The notes under the pieces were generated by a model that made no database searches, was not told the origin of the DNA, and worked only from the letters and a program-made list of their open reading frames with translations. Shown in pieces: positions 9,432-18,960 of a DNA stretch of 42,123 nucleotides; positions within the stretch are counted from its first letter, which is position 1; every line of letters begins with the position of its first letter. Source of the stretch: Gallionellaceae bacterium (GTDB lineage Bacteria; Pseudomonadota; Gammaproteobacteria; Burkholderiales; Gallionellaceae); contig SCUU01000114.1 of the NCBI GenBank assembly GCA_004297065.1, positions 1-42,123 on the forward strand, given 5' to 3'. The translations under genes were made by a program, and so were the position numbers.

Positions 9432-11333
9432 TTATCCTTGATGTCTGACTCTTGGCAACGGATCGAGCACTGCGAGAATAGATGCTGGTAGCGGCGGCAA
9501 CTGTCCGCAAACTTGCGCCGCCAGCACTTCGCCCGCAATCCCGGCAGTAAGCAGGCCGCGCGTGCCGTGGGCGAGGCTGCAATACAACCCTTGCTGCACC
9601 TTGCCTATCAGTGGCATCGAACCGGGAGCAGAACAGCGTATAGAGGCTCTGCCGTTCAATTGAGCCTCATCCCGCGCCCCCAATGCCTGCCGCAAAGAGG
9701 GAGCATATTCCGCCAAGCTCGTCAGATTCTCCGCATGGTCGGCAGCGCGCACCTCGGTAGATTCATCCTCAAAGGCATGCGTCGCGCCAATCACATGCGC
9801 GCCATGCACGGACGGTGCGCAATAGCCGTCTCCGCATACGACAGTCTGCAAGGCTTTGCTTGCCCCGGTTTCCGGCAATACGGTGATTTGCCCGCGCACC
9901 GGAATCAGCGGGAAGTGCGCGAACGGCGCGAGTTTCTTGGCCTCATGTGCGCAACACACCAGCGCGACCTCAGCCTCTTGGCTCCACGCCTCACCTTGCG
10001 CATCCAGCCCGCTTGCGCGCCACCCTGTAGAGTTTTGTTCCAATGCGGCCACCTCGTGCCCCAAGCGTTGGCTGATGCGGGTATCGCGCACGAGCGCCGC
10101 ACATAATGCCGGCGGCACTACCCAGCCGCCGGAGGGGAACCACAGCCCGCCGTATTGCATTTCGACACCCGCCAGATGTCCCGCCTGCACCGCATCGACG
10201 AATTGCAGCAGATGCGTCGGCCATTCCTTTTCCGCCAGATGCGCGATGCGTTTTTTCTCCACCGGCTTGCAGGCCAATTGCAGCAGGCCGCACTCGGCGC
10301 GCATCGCGCCATCCACCGGCGACACCTCATCCAACCACTGGAGCGCATACCCGTAAGCGGCCAGCACGAAACGATGCAGCGGGTTGTCGCCCGCGCCGAA
10401 GCGCGCATGCAGGATGCCGCGCGGGTTGCCGGAGGCGGCGCTGGCGAGCTGCGGGGCGCGCTCGATGAGGGTGACCCGGATGCCGCGCTGCGCGAGCGCG
10501 TAAGCGGCGGCGCAACCGGCGATGCCGCCGCCGATGACGAGGGTGGTGCGGGGAATGCTCCCCTCCCCACTCGCGGGGGAGGGGCTGGGGGAGAGGGGGT
10601 GAGAAACTCCAAAGTATTCACCCTCTCCCGTCAAGGAAGAGGGAGTGAGTTTCAGTCCTGTCATCATCTCGCGCTTGCGCCCGAAGCCCGGCACTCTTTC
10701 CACCACAAAGCCCGCCTGCCCCAAGCCGCGCCGCACCCAGCCCGCGCTGGTATACGTCGCCAGGGTTGCCCCGTCGCGCGAAGCGCGCGCGATGTTTGCC
10801 GGCACCTCACCGCCCCACATTTCTGGATTTTTTGCGGGAGCGAAGCCATCCAGGAACCACGCATCCACGCTGCCCGCAGGCAGTTGCGGCAACGTCTCCG
10901 CCACATCGTCCAGCGCCAGCGTCAGCCGGATGCGCCCGCCCGCAAAGCTCCATCTGTTCCAGCCCGGTACGCGGCGGCACCAGCGCGCCAGCAACACTTC
11001 AGCCTGCGCGCCAAATTCCGGCCACAGCGCCAGCGCCGCACGCAGCTCATCGTCGTGCAACGGAAATTTTTCAACGCTGAAAAAATCCAGGCTCGCACCC
11101 GGCGGGGCGGACTGCTCGAACAATTGCCAGACACAAAGAAAGCTCAGCCCCGTACCGAAGCCCGTCTCGCCGATACAAAAGTTCTCGCCCGCACGCAAAG
11201 AGGCAAAGCGTTCCGCCAAACGGTTGCCCCGCAAGAAGACGTGGCGCGTTTCCTCCAGACCCGAATCGCGCGAGAAATACACATCGCCAAAACGCGCTGA
11301 ATAAGGTTGACCACCAGTCCATTCGAGCGACAT
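9432..11333 (-). CDS. mnmC: MnmC, bifunctional tRNA 5-methylaminomethyl-2-thiouridine methyltransferase/FAD oxidoreductase
   Basis: N-terminal MTase (CIGETGFGTGLSFLCVW; WFLDGFAPAKNPEMW) fused to FAD oxidase (TLVIGGGIAGCAAAYALAQRG). Confidence 0.93.
   Translation of the reverse strand: MSLEWTGGQPYSARFGDVYFSRDSGLEETRHVFLRGNRLAERFASLRAGENFCIGETGFGTGLSFLCVWQLFEQSAPPGASLDFFSVEKFPLHDDELRAALALWPEFGAQAEVLLARWCRRVPGWNRWSFAGGRIRLTLALDDVAETLPQLPAGSVDAWFLDGFAPAKNPEMWGGEVPANIARASRDGATLATYTSAGWVRRGLGQAGFVVERVPGFGRKREMMTGLKLTPSSLTGEGEYFGVSHPLSPSPSPASGEGSIPRTTLVIGGGIAGCAAAYALAQRGIRVTLIERAPQLASAASGNPRGILHARFGAGDNPLHRFVLAAYGYALQWLDEVSPVDGAMRAECGLLQLACKPVEKKRIAHLAEKEWPTHLLQFVDAVQAGHLAGVEMQYGGLWFPSGGWVVPPALCAALVRDTRISQRLGHEVAALEQNSTGWRASGLDAQGEAWSQEAEVALVCCAHEAKKLAPFAHFPLIPVRGQITVLPETGASKALQTVVCGDGYCAPSVHGAHVIGATHAFEDESTEVRAADHAENLTSLAEYAPSLRQALGARDEAQLNGRASIRCSAPGSMPLIGKVQQGLYCSLAHGTRGLLTAGIAGEVLAAQVCGQLPPLPASILAVLDPLPRVRHQG
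10557..10647. repeat. GC-rich palindromic element within mnmC at the domain junction
   Basis: cccctccccactcgcgggggaggggctgggggagagggggtgag...tcaccctctcccgtcaaggaagaggg; encodes [30 protein letters not shown] in frame. Confidence 0.8.
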
Positions 11334-11399
11334 TACCTACCCCTCTCTATCTTCGCCATGCAACTACAAAGCCGGCACCGCATCTGCTACATTCGCCCC

Positions 11400-12113
11400 A
11401 TGGCTAAATTATCTCTGGATCGCATCCTGCAAGCGCAGGGCTTCGGTGCGCGCAAATGGTGTCGGGAACTGGTCGCCGAAGGCGAAGTCGCCATCGCGGG
11501 CGAGACCATACACGACTACCGCCGCGAATTCGAGACTGCCGGCTTGAGCTTCTGCGTTTATGGCGACGAATGGCTTTACCGGGATCGGGTGTACATCGCC
11601 TTAAACAAACCGGCCGACTACGAATGCTCGCGCAAACCCAGCCACCATCCCGGCGTGTTGAGTCTGCTGCCGGAACAATTTTTGAACCGCGAAGTGCAGC
11701 CTGTCGGACGTCTCGACCACGACACCACCGGACTGCTGCTGATGTCCGACGATGGCACATTCATCCACACACAATCTTCGCCCAAGAGCCACATCCCCAA
11801 AGTGTATGTCGCCACCACGCACGATCCGGTTACGAACGGGTTAATCGAAGCAATGCTAAAGGGCGTCAAGTTGCACGACGAGCCGGCACCGCTGTCCGCT
11901 CTGGTGTGCAGGCAACTCGGAGAGCATCAACTCGAAATTGTACTGGAACAGGGAAAGTATCATCAGGTGAAGCGCATGCTAGCGGCGGCGGGAAATTACT
12001 GTGGCTCGCTGAATCGCTCACAGATCGGCAAACTCACCCTCGCCTCGCTGGAACTGGATGAAGGGGAATGGTGCTATCTGAGTACGGAACAGATGGCGTT
12101 GCTGGCTGCATAA
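11400..12113 (+). CDS. rsuA: 16S rRNA pseudouridine synthase, RsuA-like
   Basis: S4-like N-terminus (MAKLSLDRILQAQGFGARKWCRELV), VQPVGRLDHDTTGLLLMSDDG motif, QGKYHQVKRML. Confidence 0.9.
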   Translation: MAKLSLDRILQAQGFGARKWCRELVAEGEVAIAGETIHDYRREFETAGLSFCVYGDEWLYRDRVYIALNKPADYECSRKPSHHPGVLSLLPEQFLNREVQPVGRLDHDTTGLLLMSDDGTFIHTQSSPKSHIPKVYVATTHDPVTNGLIEAMLKGVKLHDEPAPLSALVCRQLGEHQLEIVLEQGKYHQVKRMLAAAGNYCGSLNRSQIGKLTLASLELDEGEWCYLSTEQMALLAA

Positions 12114-12123
12114 CCGCAAACAA

Positions 12124-12183
12124 TGTAGGGGCGAGACCTGCTCGCGATCTTTCAAGATGTCGCGAGCAGGGCTCGCCCCTACA
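12124..12183. repeat. Long palindromic intergenic repeat
   Basis: tgtaggggcgagacctgctcgcgatctttcaagatgtcgcgagcagggctcgcccctaca. Confidence 0.9.
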
Positions 12184-12197
12184 TAAAACCCACCAAC

Positions 12198-12224
12198 AAA
12201 AAAGCAGCCGAAGCTGCCTTTTTT
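12198..12224. terminator. Bidirectional terminator between rsuA and efp
   Basis: aaaaaagcagccgaagctgcctttttt. Confidence 0.8.
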
Positions 12225-12241
12225 ATTGCTGCCGACCCCGC

Positions 12242-12802
12242 TTAAGCGCGTTTCTTGAATTCGTTGCTGCGGGTGTCGATTTCGATCTTGTCGCCGATTT
12301 CGATGAACGCCGCAACCGGCAATTCAAAACCGGTGTTGATTTTGGCGGGCTTCATCACCTTGCCGGAAGTGTCGCCGCGCACGGCTGGCTCGGTGTAAAC
12401 GACTTCGCGCACGATGGTGTTGGGCAACTCGACCGAGATGGCCTTGTCGTTGTAGAACACCACTTCGCAGGTGTCTTCCATGCCGTCGGCCAGGTAGTTC
12501 ACCGCGTCGCCGAGGTTTTCTTTTTCCACTTCGTACTGGTTATATTCCCCATCCATGAACACATACATCGGATCGGCGTAGTAGGAATAAGTGCATTCCT
12601 TCTTGTCCAGAATGATCTGATCGAACTTGTCGTCGGCAGCGAAGATCGCTTCGCTGGGCGCGTCGGTCAGCAAGTTCTTGAATTTGAATTTCACCACCGA
12701 GCCGCTACGGCCGGAGCGGCTATATTCGGCCTTTTGTACGACCAGCGGCTGGTCTTTGACCATGACCACGTTACCTGCACGAAGTTCTTGAGCGATTTTC
12801 AT
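12242..12802 (-). CDS. efp: Elongation factor P
   Basis: 186 aa [44 protein letters not shown]; Arg at position 32. Confidence 0.97.
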   Translation of the reverse strand: MKIAQELRAGNVVMVKDQPLVVQKAEYSRSGRSGSVVKFKFKNLLTDAPSEAIFAADDKFDQIILDKKECTYSYYADPMYVFMDGEYNQYEVEKENLGDAVNYLADGMEDTCEVVFYNDKAISVELPNTIVREVVYTEPAVRGDTSGKVMKPAKINTGFELPVAAFIEIGDKIEIDTRSNEFKKRA

Positions 12803-12840
12803 TTGACTCTGCCTAAAGCTAAATTTCGAAGGCGCGCATT

Positions 12841-14091
12841 CTATGCAACCTGACGGGAAAAAGCCAGCAAATTCAATGCGAGGTTGTTATCAGCCAATTC
12901 TGCCGACCACGCCCGCGCATGGCGCTCCAGCTCAAGGCGTTGTGCGGCAAATGCCTGCCATGCGCCGGCGATGTCGCCCTCCCCGTTCCAGGCCAGCCAC
13001 AATGCTTCGTTCGCCTGATGTGCTGCCGCAGGCAAACCCGCGCCGTACAAGCCGCTCAACGCACGCAGTTTGTGCATGTGCACACCGTCATGCTGCGGAT
13101 AGATGTGCCAAATAAAAGGCTTGCCCGCCCACTGCGCCCGCACACAAGAATCCTCACCGCGCACGAAATTGATGTCGCATGCCCACAGCAGTTCGTCATA
13201 GCGTTCCTGCTCGACGAAGGGTAACGCCTGCACATGCAGATTGCCGCGTTGCCACGCATCGCCCGCCTTGCCTGACGACAGCCCGAAGAAAGCTGCCACT
13301 TGCGGCAACACGCGCCCCTCCGGCACGCAACACACTACGCGCATCGCCCCCTGTTCCCATGCCCTTAGCAAACTGGCGACCGCCGCGTTCTCGTAGCTGA
13401 ACAACGAGATACGCAATTCGCCGGCGCTGCGTTCGGGCAGATTCAAACCATGCCAATAGGCTTGCTGTTTGGCGATATCTGCCTGGAAGACATCGCGTCG
13501 TTGCAACAGTTCGCGCTCCAGCAACAGGCCACCAGTCTTGGCGGTAAAACCGGGAAAGAAAAAATATTTCTCCAGCGGCAAACGCAGATGCGGCGACGGT
13601 AGCTTGTGCGCGCCCTCCACCCAATCCTCCGCTGAAAGGTATTCGAGATTGAGCCAAACGGGTTTGCGTTCCTGCGCCGCCATCGCCTCAATGTAAGCCT
13701 CCGGCAACTTGCAGGCAAAGGCTTCGATCACTAACTCGGCTACCACCCTCTCCCCCAGCCCCTCTCCCGCAGCGGCTTTGCCGCCTAGTCGATTGGCTAG
13801 TTGCTTTTTCAGAGGGTGGCCGCCAGGCCGGGAGAGAGATTGCCAAGAGAATGATGCACCCCACCTCCGCACTTCCACCCCGCGACAGTGCTGCTTATCC
13901 AGCGCAGCATCCACTTCCGGGCACAGCTTGCCGAAGCTGCACAGATCGTCCACCCACAGGCGCACATGGATGCCATGCTCATGCACCAACTGCCGTGCCA
14001 AGCGCCAGCTCACGCCGATGTCGCCGTAGTTATCCACCACGGCACAGAAGATGTCACAGGTTTGGGGGTGAGAATTAATAGCGGGAGTCAT
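12841..14091 (-). CDS. earP: EarP, EF-P arginine rhamnosyltransferase
   Basis: [24 protein letters not shown]..., adjacent to efp encoding Arg32. Confidence 0.92.
   Translation of the reverse strand: MTPAINSHPQTCDIFCAVVDNYGDIGVSWRLARQLVHEHGIHVRLWVDDLCSFGKLCPEVDAALDKQHCRGVEVRRWGASFSWQSLSRPGGHPLKKQLANRLGGKAAAGEGLGERVVAELVIEAFACKLPEAYIEAMAAQERKPVWLNLEYLSAEDWVEGAHKLPSPHLRLPLEKYFFFPGFTAKTGGLLLERELLQRRDVFQADIAKQQAYWHGLNLPERSAGELRISLFSYENAAVASLLRAWEQGAMRVVCCVPEGRVLPQVAAFFGLSSGKAGDAWQRGNLHVQALPFVEQERYDELLWACDINFVRGEDSCVRAQWAGKPFIWHIYPQHDGVHMHKLRALSGLYGAGLPAAAHQANEALWLAWNGEGDIAGAWQAFAAQRLELERHARAWSAELADNNLALNLLAFSRQVA
13743..13844. repeat. Composite palindromic element within earP
   Basis: ccaccctctcccccagcccctctcccg...cgggagagag with a truncated copy of the ctagtcgattggctag hairpin repeat in its loop (13769-13812). 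Confidence 0.75.
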
Positions 14092-14204
14092 TATTCCATT
14101 CTACGTGCAATCAACGCGCCCGTACCAGCGCACATTTGTCGGCGAGCGTAAATCCGAAGCGGAGAGCGATCCGGGCAAGATCAACCTAGAAACCGCAGTT
14201 CTAT

Positions 14205-14332
14205 CCGCAGATTACGCAGATTAACGCAGATTTTCATGCTGTTAACCGCAGAGGCGGCATCACCCCAAAGGTGGGCAAAAGTATCGAGGCAACGACTTGG
14301 TTTTAATCGGTGTTAATCTGCGTAATCTGCGG
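14205..14332. repeat. Second copy of the CCGCAGATTACGCAGATT inverted repeat with longer loop
   Basis: ccgcagattacgcagattaacgcagatttt (14205-14236) and gttaatctgcgtaatctgcgg (14312-14332). Confidence 0.85.
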
Positions 14333-14374
14333 ACAACTGATTTTTTTAGGATCAAAATGCTGCGCGCTTGCCCC

Positions 14375-15268
14375 TCACCGATCACGCCCTATCGGCACAT
14401 ATGCCAACCACTGCGCGCCCCAGCGATGCAGGCACAAACCCAGCAATATACACAGCGTCCCCAACCACACCTGCGGCAGCACCTCCTCGTTGTTGAGCCC
14501 ATGGCCCAGCAACAGTGCCATCACCGGAGTGATGAGCGTAATGAGCGCGATGCGTCCCGCCTCCATGTGCTTGATGAGGTAGTAATAGAGCACAAAGCCC
14601 AGCACCGAGCCGAACACGCCGAGATACACCGTCGCGGCGACGGCACGCTCCGGCAACGCCGCCGGCACATGTCCATCGGCCAGGAGCCACGCCATGAAGA
14701 ACAGCGGCAACGCCACGACCAGGGTACCCAACGTCATCGCTAACGGGGGACTATCGTCGCCGATGCGCTTGAGCCACACCAGCCCCAACGATTGTGCGGA
14801 CACGGCCACGAACAGGGCGACCAGCCCCGCCGATGAGCCCTCGCCCAAGCCCAAGCCGCCACGGAACACCAGCGCCAAGCCGAGCAAACCGAGCAACATG
14901 CCCGCCAGCTTGCTCGGTGTAAACGCTTCTTCCTTGAGCCACACCATCGCACCCAAACTCGTAATGAGCGGCGACAGACCGAACAGCACGGAGATCATGC
15001 CGGAACTGATGTATTGCGCCGACCAATAGGTGAGCGCCATCGCGCCGAACATGCTCACGCCGCCCGCCACATAGGCCAGCAGCGCTTTGCGGTGCAGCGG
15101 GAAGCGCACGCGGAACAGCGCCAGCAACACCGCACACAGCAGCACGCCGATGGCCATACGCGAGAACACCGCGAAGCTGAACCCGACGCCCAGCGCGCTC
15201 CACTTGATGGCGAGCGGCGTGGTAGACCAGATCAGAATGACCGAAACGAATGCGGCTGGAAGCGACAT
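14375..15268 (-). CDS. EamA/DMT-family transporter
   Basis: 297-aa polytopic protein, MSLPAAFVSVILIWSTTPLAIKWSALG...; duplicated EamA-type halves. Confidence 0.9.
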   Translation of the reverse strand: MSLPAAFVSVILIWSTTPLAIKWSALGVGFSFAVFSRMAIGVLLCAVLLALFRVRFPLHRKALLAYVAGGVSMFGAMALTYWSAQYISSGMISVLFGLSPLITSLGAMVWLKEEAFTPSKLAGMLLGLLGLALVFRGGLGLGEGSSAGLVALFVAVSAQSLGLVWLKRIGDDSPPLAMTLGTLVVALPLFFMAWLLADGHVPAALPERAVAATVYLGVFGSVLGFVLYYYLIKHMEAGRIALITLITPVMALLLGHGLNNEEVLPQVWLGTLCILLGLCLHRWGAQWLAYVPIGRDR

Positions 15269-15299
15269 GATGCTCTCCTCGGCTCAAATCATACGACCC

Positions 15300-15325
15300 C
15301 GTTCGCCCTGAGCCTGTCGAAGGGA
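15300..15325. repeat. Dispersed repeat cgttcgccctgagcctgtcgaaggg
   Basis: Near-identical sequence at 40541-40566. Confidence 0.75.
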
Positions 15326-15341
15326 AACGGCCAGAAACAAA

Positions 15342-15368
15342 AAGGCCACAGAGATTTTCTGTGGCCTT
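15342..15368 (-). terminator. Minus-strand intrinsic terminator
   Basis: aaggccacagagattttctgtggcctt; minus strand continues with tttttgtttc. Confidence 0.7.
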
Positions 15369-15398
15369 GGAAGTTGCTCGACTACTGTTGCTTGAACG

Positions 15399-15497
15399 TT
15401 AATTCTTCTCCAGACCACTCTGCGCGTGCAGCCACACCATACGCAGTTTCGCGCATGGGACGACTCGGGCGTGACGAATGGCTTTAAAGATGTTCAT
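15399..15497 (-). CDS. Candidate small ORF (32 aa)
   Basis: MNIFKAIRHARVVPCAKLRMVWLHAQSGLEKN*, terminator 31 nt downstream; below the ORF-track length cutoff. Confidence 0.35.
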   Translation of the reverse strand: MNIFKAIRHARVVPCAKLRMVWLHAQSGLEKN

Positions 15498-15597
15498 GGG
15501 CGGGGATTATCGGGGTACGCGTCAAGGAATGTCAATGCGATCCTCAAAACAAAGCGGGCAGGGCTAACGCCCTGCCCGCTCATGCTGAACCGACTGC

Positions 15598-15975
15598 TTA
15601 CTTGCCTGCGTCAGCCAGGCATTTCTTCATAAAACTGCTTTTTGCTGCACCGGTCAGTTTCTTCTCGGCTGCTTTGGCAGCGCATGCTGCGCCAGCGTCC
15701 GGCGCTTGGGCCGCAGGGGCTGCGCTACCGGCTTCGCATTTCTTCATGAAGCTATTCTTTGCGGCTCCCGCCAATTTCTTCTCGGCGGCTTTGGCGTCGC
15801 AACCAGAAGCGGCAGTGACAGCAGTCGCCGCTTCCGTTTCACACTTTTTCATAAAACTATTCTTTGCGGCTCCTGCTAATTTCTTTTCGGTCGCTTTCGC
15901 ATCGCATGCGGTTTCGGCAAATGCGAGATGGGCGGAGAACAAAGTGATAATGGCGGCGGCGATCAGTTTTTGCAT
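15598..15975 (-). CDS. Secreted PsiF-repeat-like protein with three Cys-containing repeats
   Basis: Signal peptide MQKLIAAAIITLFSAHLAFA; three repeats C(D/A)AKA(A/T)EKKL(A/T)GAAK(N/S)SFMKKC. Confidence 0.85.
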   Translation of the reverse strand: MQKLIAAAIITLFSAHLAFAETACDAKATEKKLAGAAKNSFMKKCETEAATAVTAASGCDAKAAEKKLAGAAKNSFMKKCEAGSAAPAAQAPDAGAACAAKAAEKKLTGAAKSSFMKKCLADAGK

Positions 15976-16065
15976 GGTAATTTCCTTTGTGGTTAAAAAT
16001 TCTATAGTTGAAAAAATCGGCGGTGCCGTTTTCTGCGCTGCACCGTGTCCATACCCGCCGCAGCG

Positions 16066-18063
16066 TTAAACGCCCTGGTCCGGAAGCGCGATCTCCGGCA
16101 ATCCGTAGCGCCAATCGAAGTTGCCCTCGTCATTAAAGAATATCCGTTCTTGCGGGAGCCCCTGTGCGCGCAAGCGGGTCCGGATATCGTCCGCCTTGAG
16201 CTTGTGGAATTCGGAGAGCCCGTTGTAGACGACCATGGTATGCGCCAGTGTTTCGCCCGTTACCTCGCCGATCTCGCAACGCACGCCGCTTCCGCTTTTC
16301 TCGCGCGCCGCCAGCAGATATGCCAACTCCTGCTGAAATGCCTGTTCCCGTCCCTGTTGCTCCTTCTTTTCGGCATCCAGTTTATCCACCGCGCTGCTCG
16401 CCTTGGCGAATTTGGCTACCATTTTTTGCCAGTTATCCATGTGCGCTTCGGTCAGTTTTACGCTCCCCTGCTTGATGCTCGTTGCAAGCGCAAGAAACTT
16501 GGCGACTTCCGCGTCCGACTTTATCAGGCTCAGCTGCTGATCTTTCGCCGCGACAATTTTTTTGCAATCGGCTATCGCCTTGTGGACCTGCCTGATCTGC
16601 GTATCCAGAATCGACAGGTCGGGCACCACCATGGAAATAACAGTTTCTTTTCCGCGACAAGAAGTGGACGACTTGATCTGGACGGTCTTGCCCGCAATGC
16701 CGCAGCCTTCCGCGCTTACCACCTGTACAGTTTCGGCAATGATCTCGCAATTCACGGCACGCTCGACCAGCACCGACTCGCCCAGTATCAGGCAACTCTC
16801 GGCATATTTCACCGTGACCCGGCCTTCCCACGCCTCGATAATGGAATTGAAAGCGCGTCCGTTTGACGTGACATCGCCGCCGTAACTTTTTGCGCTGCCG
16901 TTCGATAAATTGCTTTCCAGCAGGATAAGGCCTCCCCGCGAAACGATATTGCCGTAGACGTCCGCACAAAAGGTCATATTTTTGCCTTCGACGGAACGTC
17001 CCTCCTGCACCTCGCCGTGTTCGATAAACTCGTTTCCGGACAGGGAAAGATCGCCCGTCGTTTTGACGCTGATCCCGCCCTTGTTTTCGATCTTTTCGGT
17101 GACGGAAATATGATTGTTATCGACATCAAGAGAAAGGAAGCCCTCTCTGGCCGCCAAGATGAATTCACTCCCGTTCTGTTTTTCCACGCGCGTGCCGCTA
17201 CCCGCCAATGCATGCAGATCGATGTCATTGGGAATGGCCGGCTCGACCATCGCCCCGTTTACCTTGTATCCGGGCTTGCCGAGTACACGCGGTTTTTTCT
17301 TCAACAGGCGTGCGCCCATTTCTATCTGCGGAAAGCGGTTCTGGAATTTGCGCAAATCCGCCTTGCCGCTGGCCAATATTTTCGGTGAATTATCGCGGTG
17401 CAATACCGGACTCGCCTCTTCGATTTCCGCATCGCAACCCTCTGTTGCGTCGAGTTGGGTTGCGACAGCCATGCGCACCGTTTCACGGCGGGCAATCACG
17501 CTGGCGACGGCATCGATTGCGATACCGTAACGAACCCCCTTCAGCCACATGTCTGCAATGAACTCGTCCAGATCGAGACTGGTAGGCTTCAACTCCGACT
17601 TGCGCTCCGAACCCACGATAGGTGCCACGCCATCGGCACCCGGCGCACCATACACCGGCGCTTCCGTGACGACCTCAATCTCGACCGGCTCGAAAAAATA
17701 CTCTGCGCGCCTATACCCGGCATCCACTTTCACGGCTTTGTACAATGCCTTGCGCGCGGTGGGGAAAGCGACGACATCCTCCGCCAAGCGCACTTTGGCA
17801 TTGATGCCGTGAGCATCCAAGATCGCGTCGTAATCGTAAAGCAGCCCCATCAGAAAACGATAATCCAGCCCAAGGAACATCGCCCCCGCGCCGAACAGCC
17901 GGTCAATGAACTGCTCAAACCCGCCGCCCACGGGGAAAAGGGATAGATCGACGAAGATGCCGTCCGCTTTCCGGGGCAAATAGTCGGGCAGCGATATCTC
18001 ACCCGCCTTCAGGTCAACCGGATTGCCGATGTTCGACTGCTGCATCACAAAGTCCCCTGACAA
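16066..18063 (-). CDS. FapA-like (DUF342) protein
   Basis: 665 aa with KPGYKVNGAMVEPAIPNDIDLHALAGSGT and beta-helix-like segments GNIVSRGGLILLESNLSNGSAKSYGGDVTSNGRAFNS, then coiled coil. Confidence 0.82.
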   Translation of the reverse strand: MSGDFVMQQSNIGNPVDLKAGEISLPDYLPRKADGIFVDLSLFPVGGGFEQFIDRLFGAGAMFLGLDYRFLMGLLYDYDAILDAHGINAKVRLAEDVVAFPTARKALYKAVKVDAGYRRAEYFFEPVEIEVVTEAPVYGAPGADGVAPIVGSERKSELKPTSLDLDEFIADMWLKGVRYGIAIDAVASVIARRETVRMAVATQLDATEGCDAEIEEASPVLHRDNSPKILASGKADLRKFQNRFPQIEMGARLLKKKPRVLGKPGYKVNGAMVEPAIPNDIDLHALAGSGTRVEKQNGSEFILAAREGFLSLDVDNNHISVTEKIENKGGISVKTTGDLSLSGNEFIEHGEVQEGRSVEGKNMTFCADVYGNIVSRGGLILLESNLSNGSAKSYGGDVTSNGRAFNSIIEAWEGRVTVKYAESCLILGESVLVERAVNCEIIAETVQVVSAEGCGIAGKTVQIKSSTSCRGKETVISMVVPDLSILDTQIRQVHKAIADCKKIVAAKDQQLSLIKSDAEVAKFLALATSIKQGSVKLTEAHMDNWQKMVAKFAKASSAVDKLDAEKKEQQGREQAFQQELAYLLAAREKSGSGVRCEIGEVTGETLAHTMVVYNGLSEFHKLKADDIRTRLRAQGLPQERIFFNDEGNFDWRYGLPEIALPDQGV

Positions 18064-18136
18064 CGCCCATCCGGCTTGGGGCGAAGCGGGATGATCGAAA
18101 TCAAACGCATGGACAGCACCGACCCGCGTTTTTTAT

Positions 18137-18493
18137 TCACAGATACGCATCTACTCTGCGCAGGCGATCCGCGATCACGCGCATGACATACAGCGCGAAA
18201 TTGGGCGTTTGCTGGATAAGGAAATTGAACCGTTCGCGTTCAATGGCTAAAACTTTGCAATCGCTCTTCGCCATCACCGTTGCCGAACGCGGCGCATCGT
18301 CGATCATCGCCATCTCGCCCAGAATTGTGCCGGCCTCTGCCGTCTCCACGACCCTGTTATGTACCGTAATTTCGGCTGTGCCCGACATGAGGACGTACAT
18401 CAAGCCGCCTTGCTCCCCCTGCTTAAACAGCACCTGTCCTGCCGGCAGGGCTTGCAACTCGGTTTCATGACGAAATAATTCTGCTGGATTCAT
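18137..18493 (-). CDS. Cyclic nucleotide-binding domain protein
   Basis: LPAGQVLFKQGEQGGLMYVLMSGTAEI...GTILGEMAMIDDAPRSATVMAKSDCKVLAI. Confidence 0.88.
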   Translation of the reverse strand: MNPAELFRHETELQALPAGQVLFKQGEQGGLMYVLMSGTAEITVHNRVVETAEAGTILGEMAMIDDAPRSATVMAKSDCKVLAIERERFNFLIQQTPNFALYVMRVIADRLRRVDAYL

Positions 18494-18609
18494 AAATAGC
18501 TACCTCAAGGTATTGTTAGCGTGACGATTCTAGCTGGAAATTTAAAACTAAGACGAATGCAACACAGACGCCAGCCCCTTGCATCTGCGGCGAAAAACGG
18601 GGCTACCCT

Positions 18610-18942
18610 TCATTCTTGCAAGGCGTTCGCGATCAGTTTTTGCAATTCGCCCGTCTCCGACATGGCGAGCATGATATCGGAGCCGCCGATCAGTTCTCCC
18701 TTGATATAGCACTGCGGAAAAGTCGGGAAGTCGGCATAGAACTTCAAATAGTCATACGCCTCCTGGTCTGCCAGCACATTCACCGCGACATACTTCTCCA
18801 CGCCGCAATTCTTCAGCACCTGTGCCGCACGCCCCGAAAAACCGCATTGCGGAAACTGCGGTGTCCCTTTCATGTACAACACGATTGGATTCTCGGTAAC
18901 GGTCTTTCTGATTTTCTCCAACGCGATCTGCTTTGCATCCAT
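18610..18942 (-). CDS. grxD: Monothiol glutaredoxin, Grx4 family
   Basis: NPIVLYMKGTPQFPQCGFSGRAAQVL...FPTFPQCYIKGELIGGSDI. Confidence 0.95.
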   Translation of the reverse strand: MDAKQIALEKIRKTVTENPIVLYMKGTPQFPQCGFSGRAAQVLKNCGVEKYVAVNVLADQEAYDYLKFYADFPTFPQCYIKGELIGGSDIMLAMSETGELQKLIANALQE

Positions 18943-18960
18943 GCTCTATCCCCAAAATAA

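Noticed and set aside
10155-11300. 381-aa plus-strand ORF opposite mnmC
   Set aside because: Arg/Ala/Gln-rich antisense frame without recognisable features; mnmC explains the region.
14100-14370. tRNA or rRNA gene in the earP-EamA intergenic region
   Set aside because: Only the CCGCAGATTACGCAGATT inverted repeat is visible; no cloverleaf or T-loop motif recognised.
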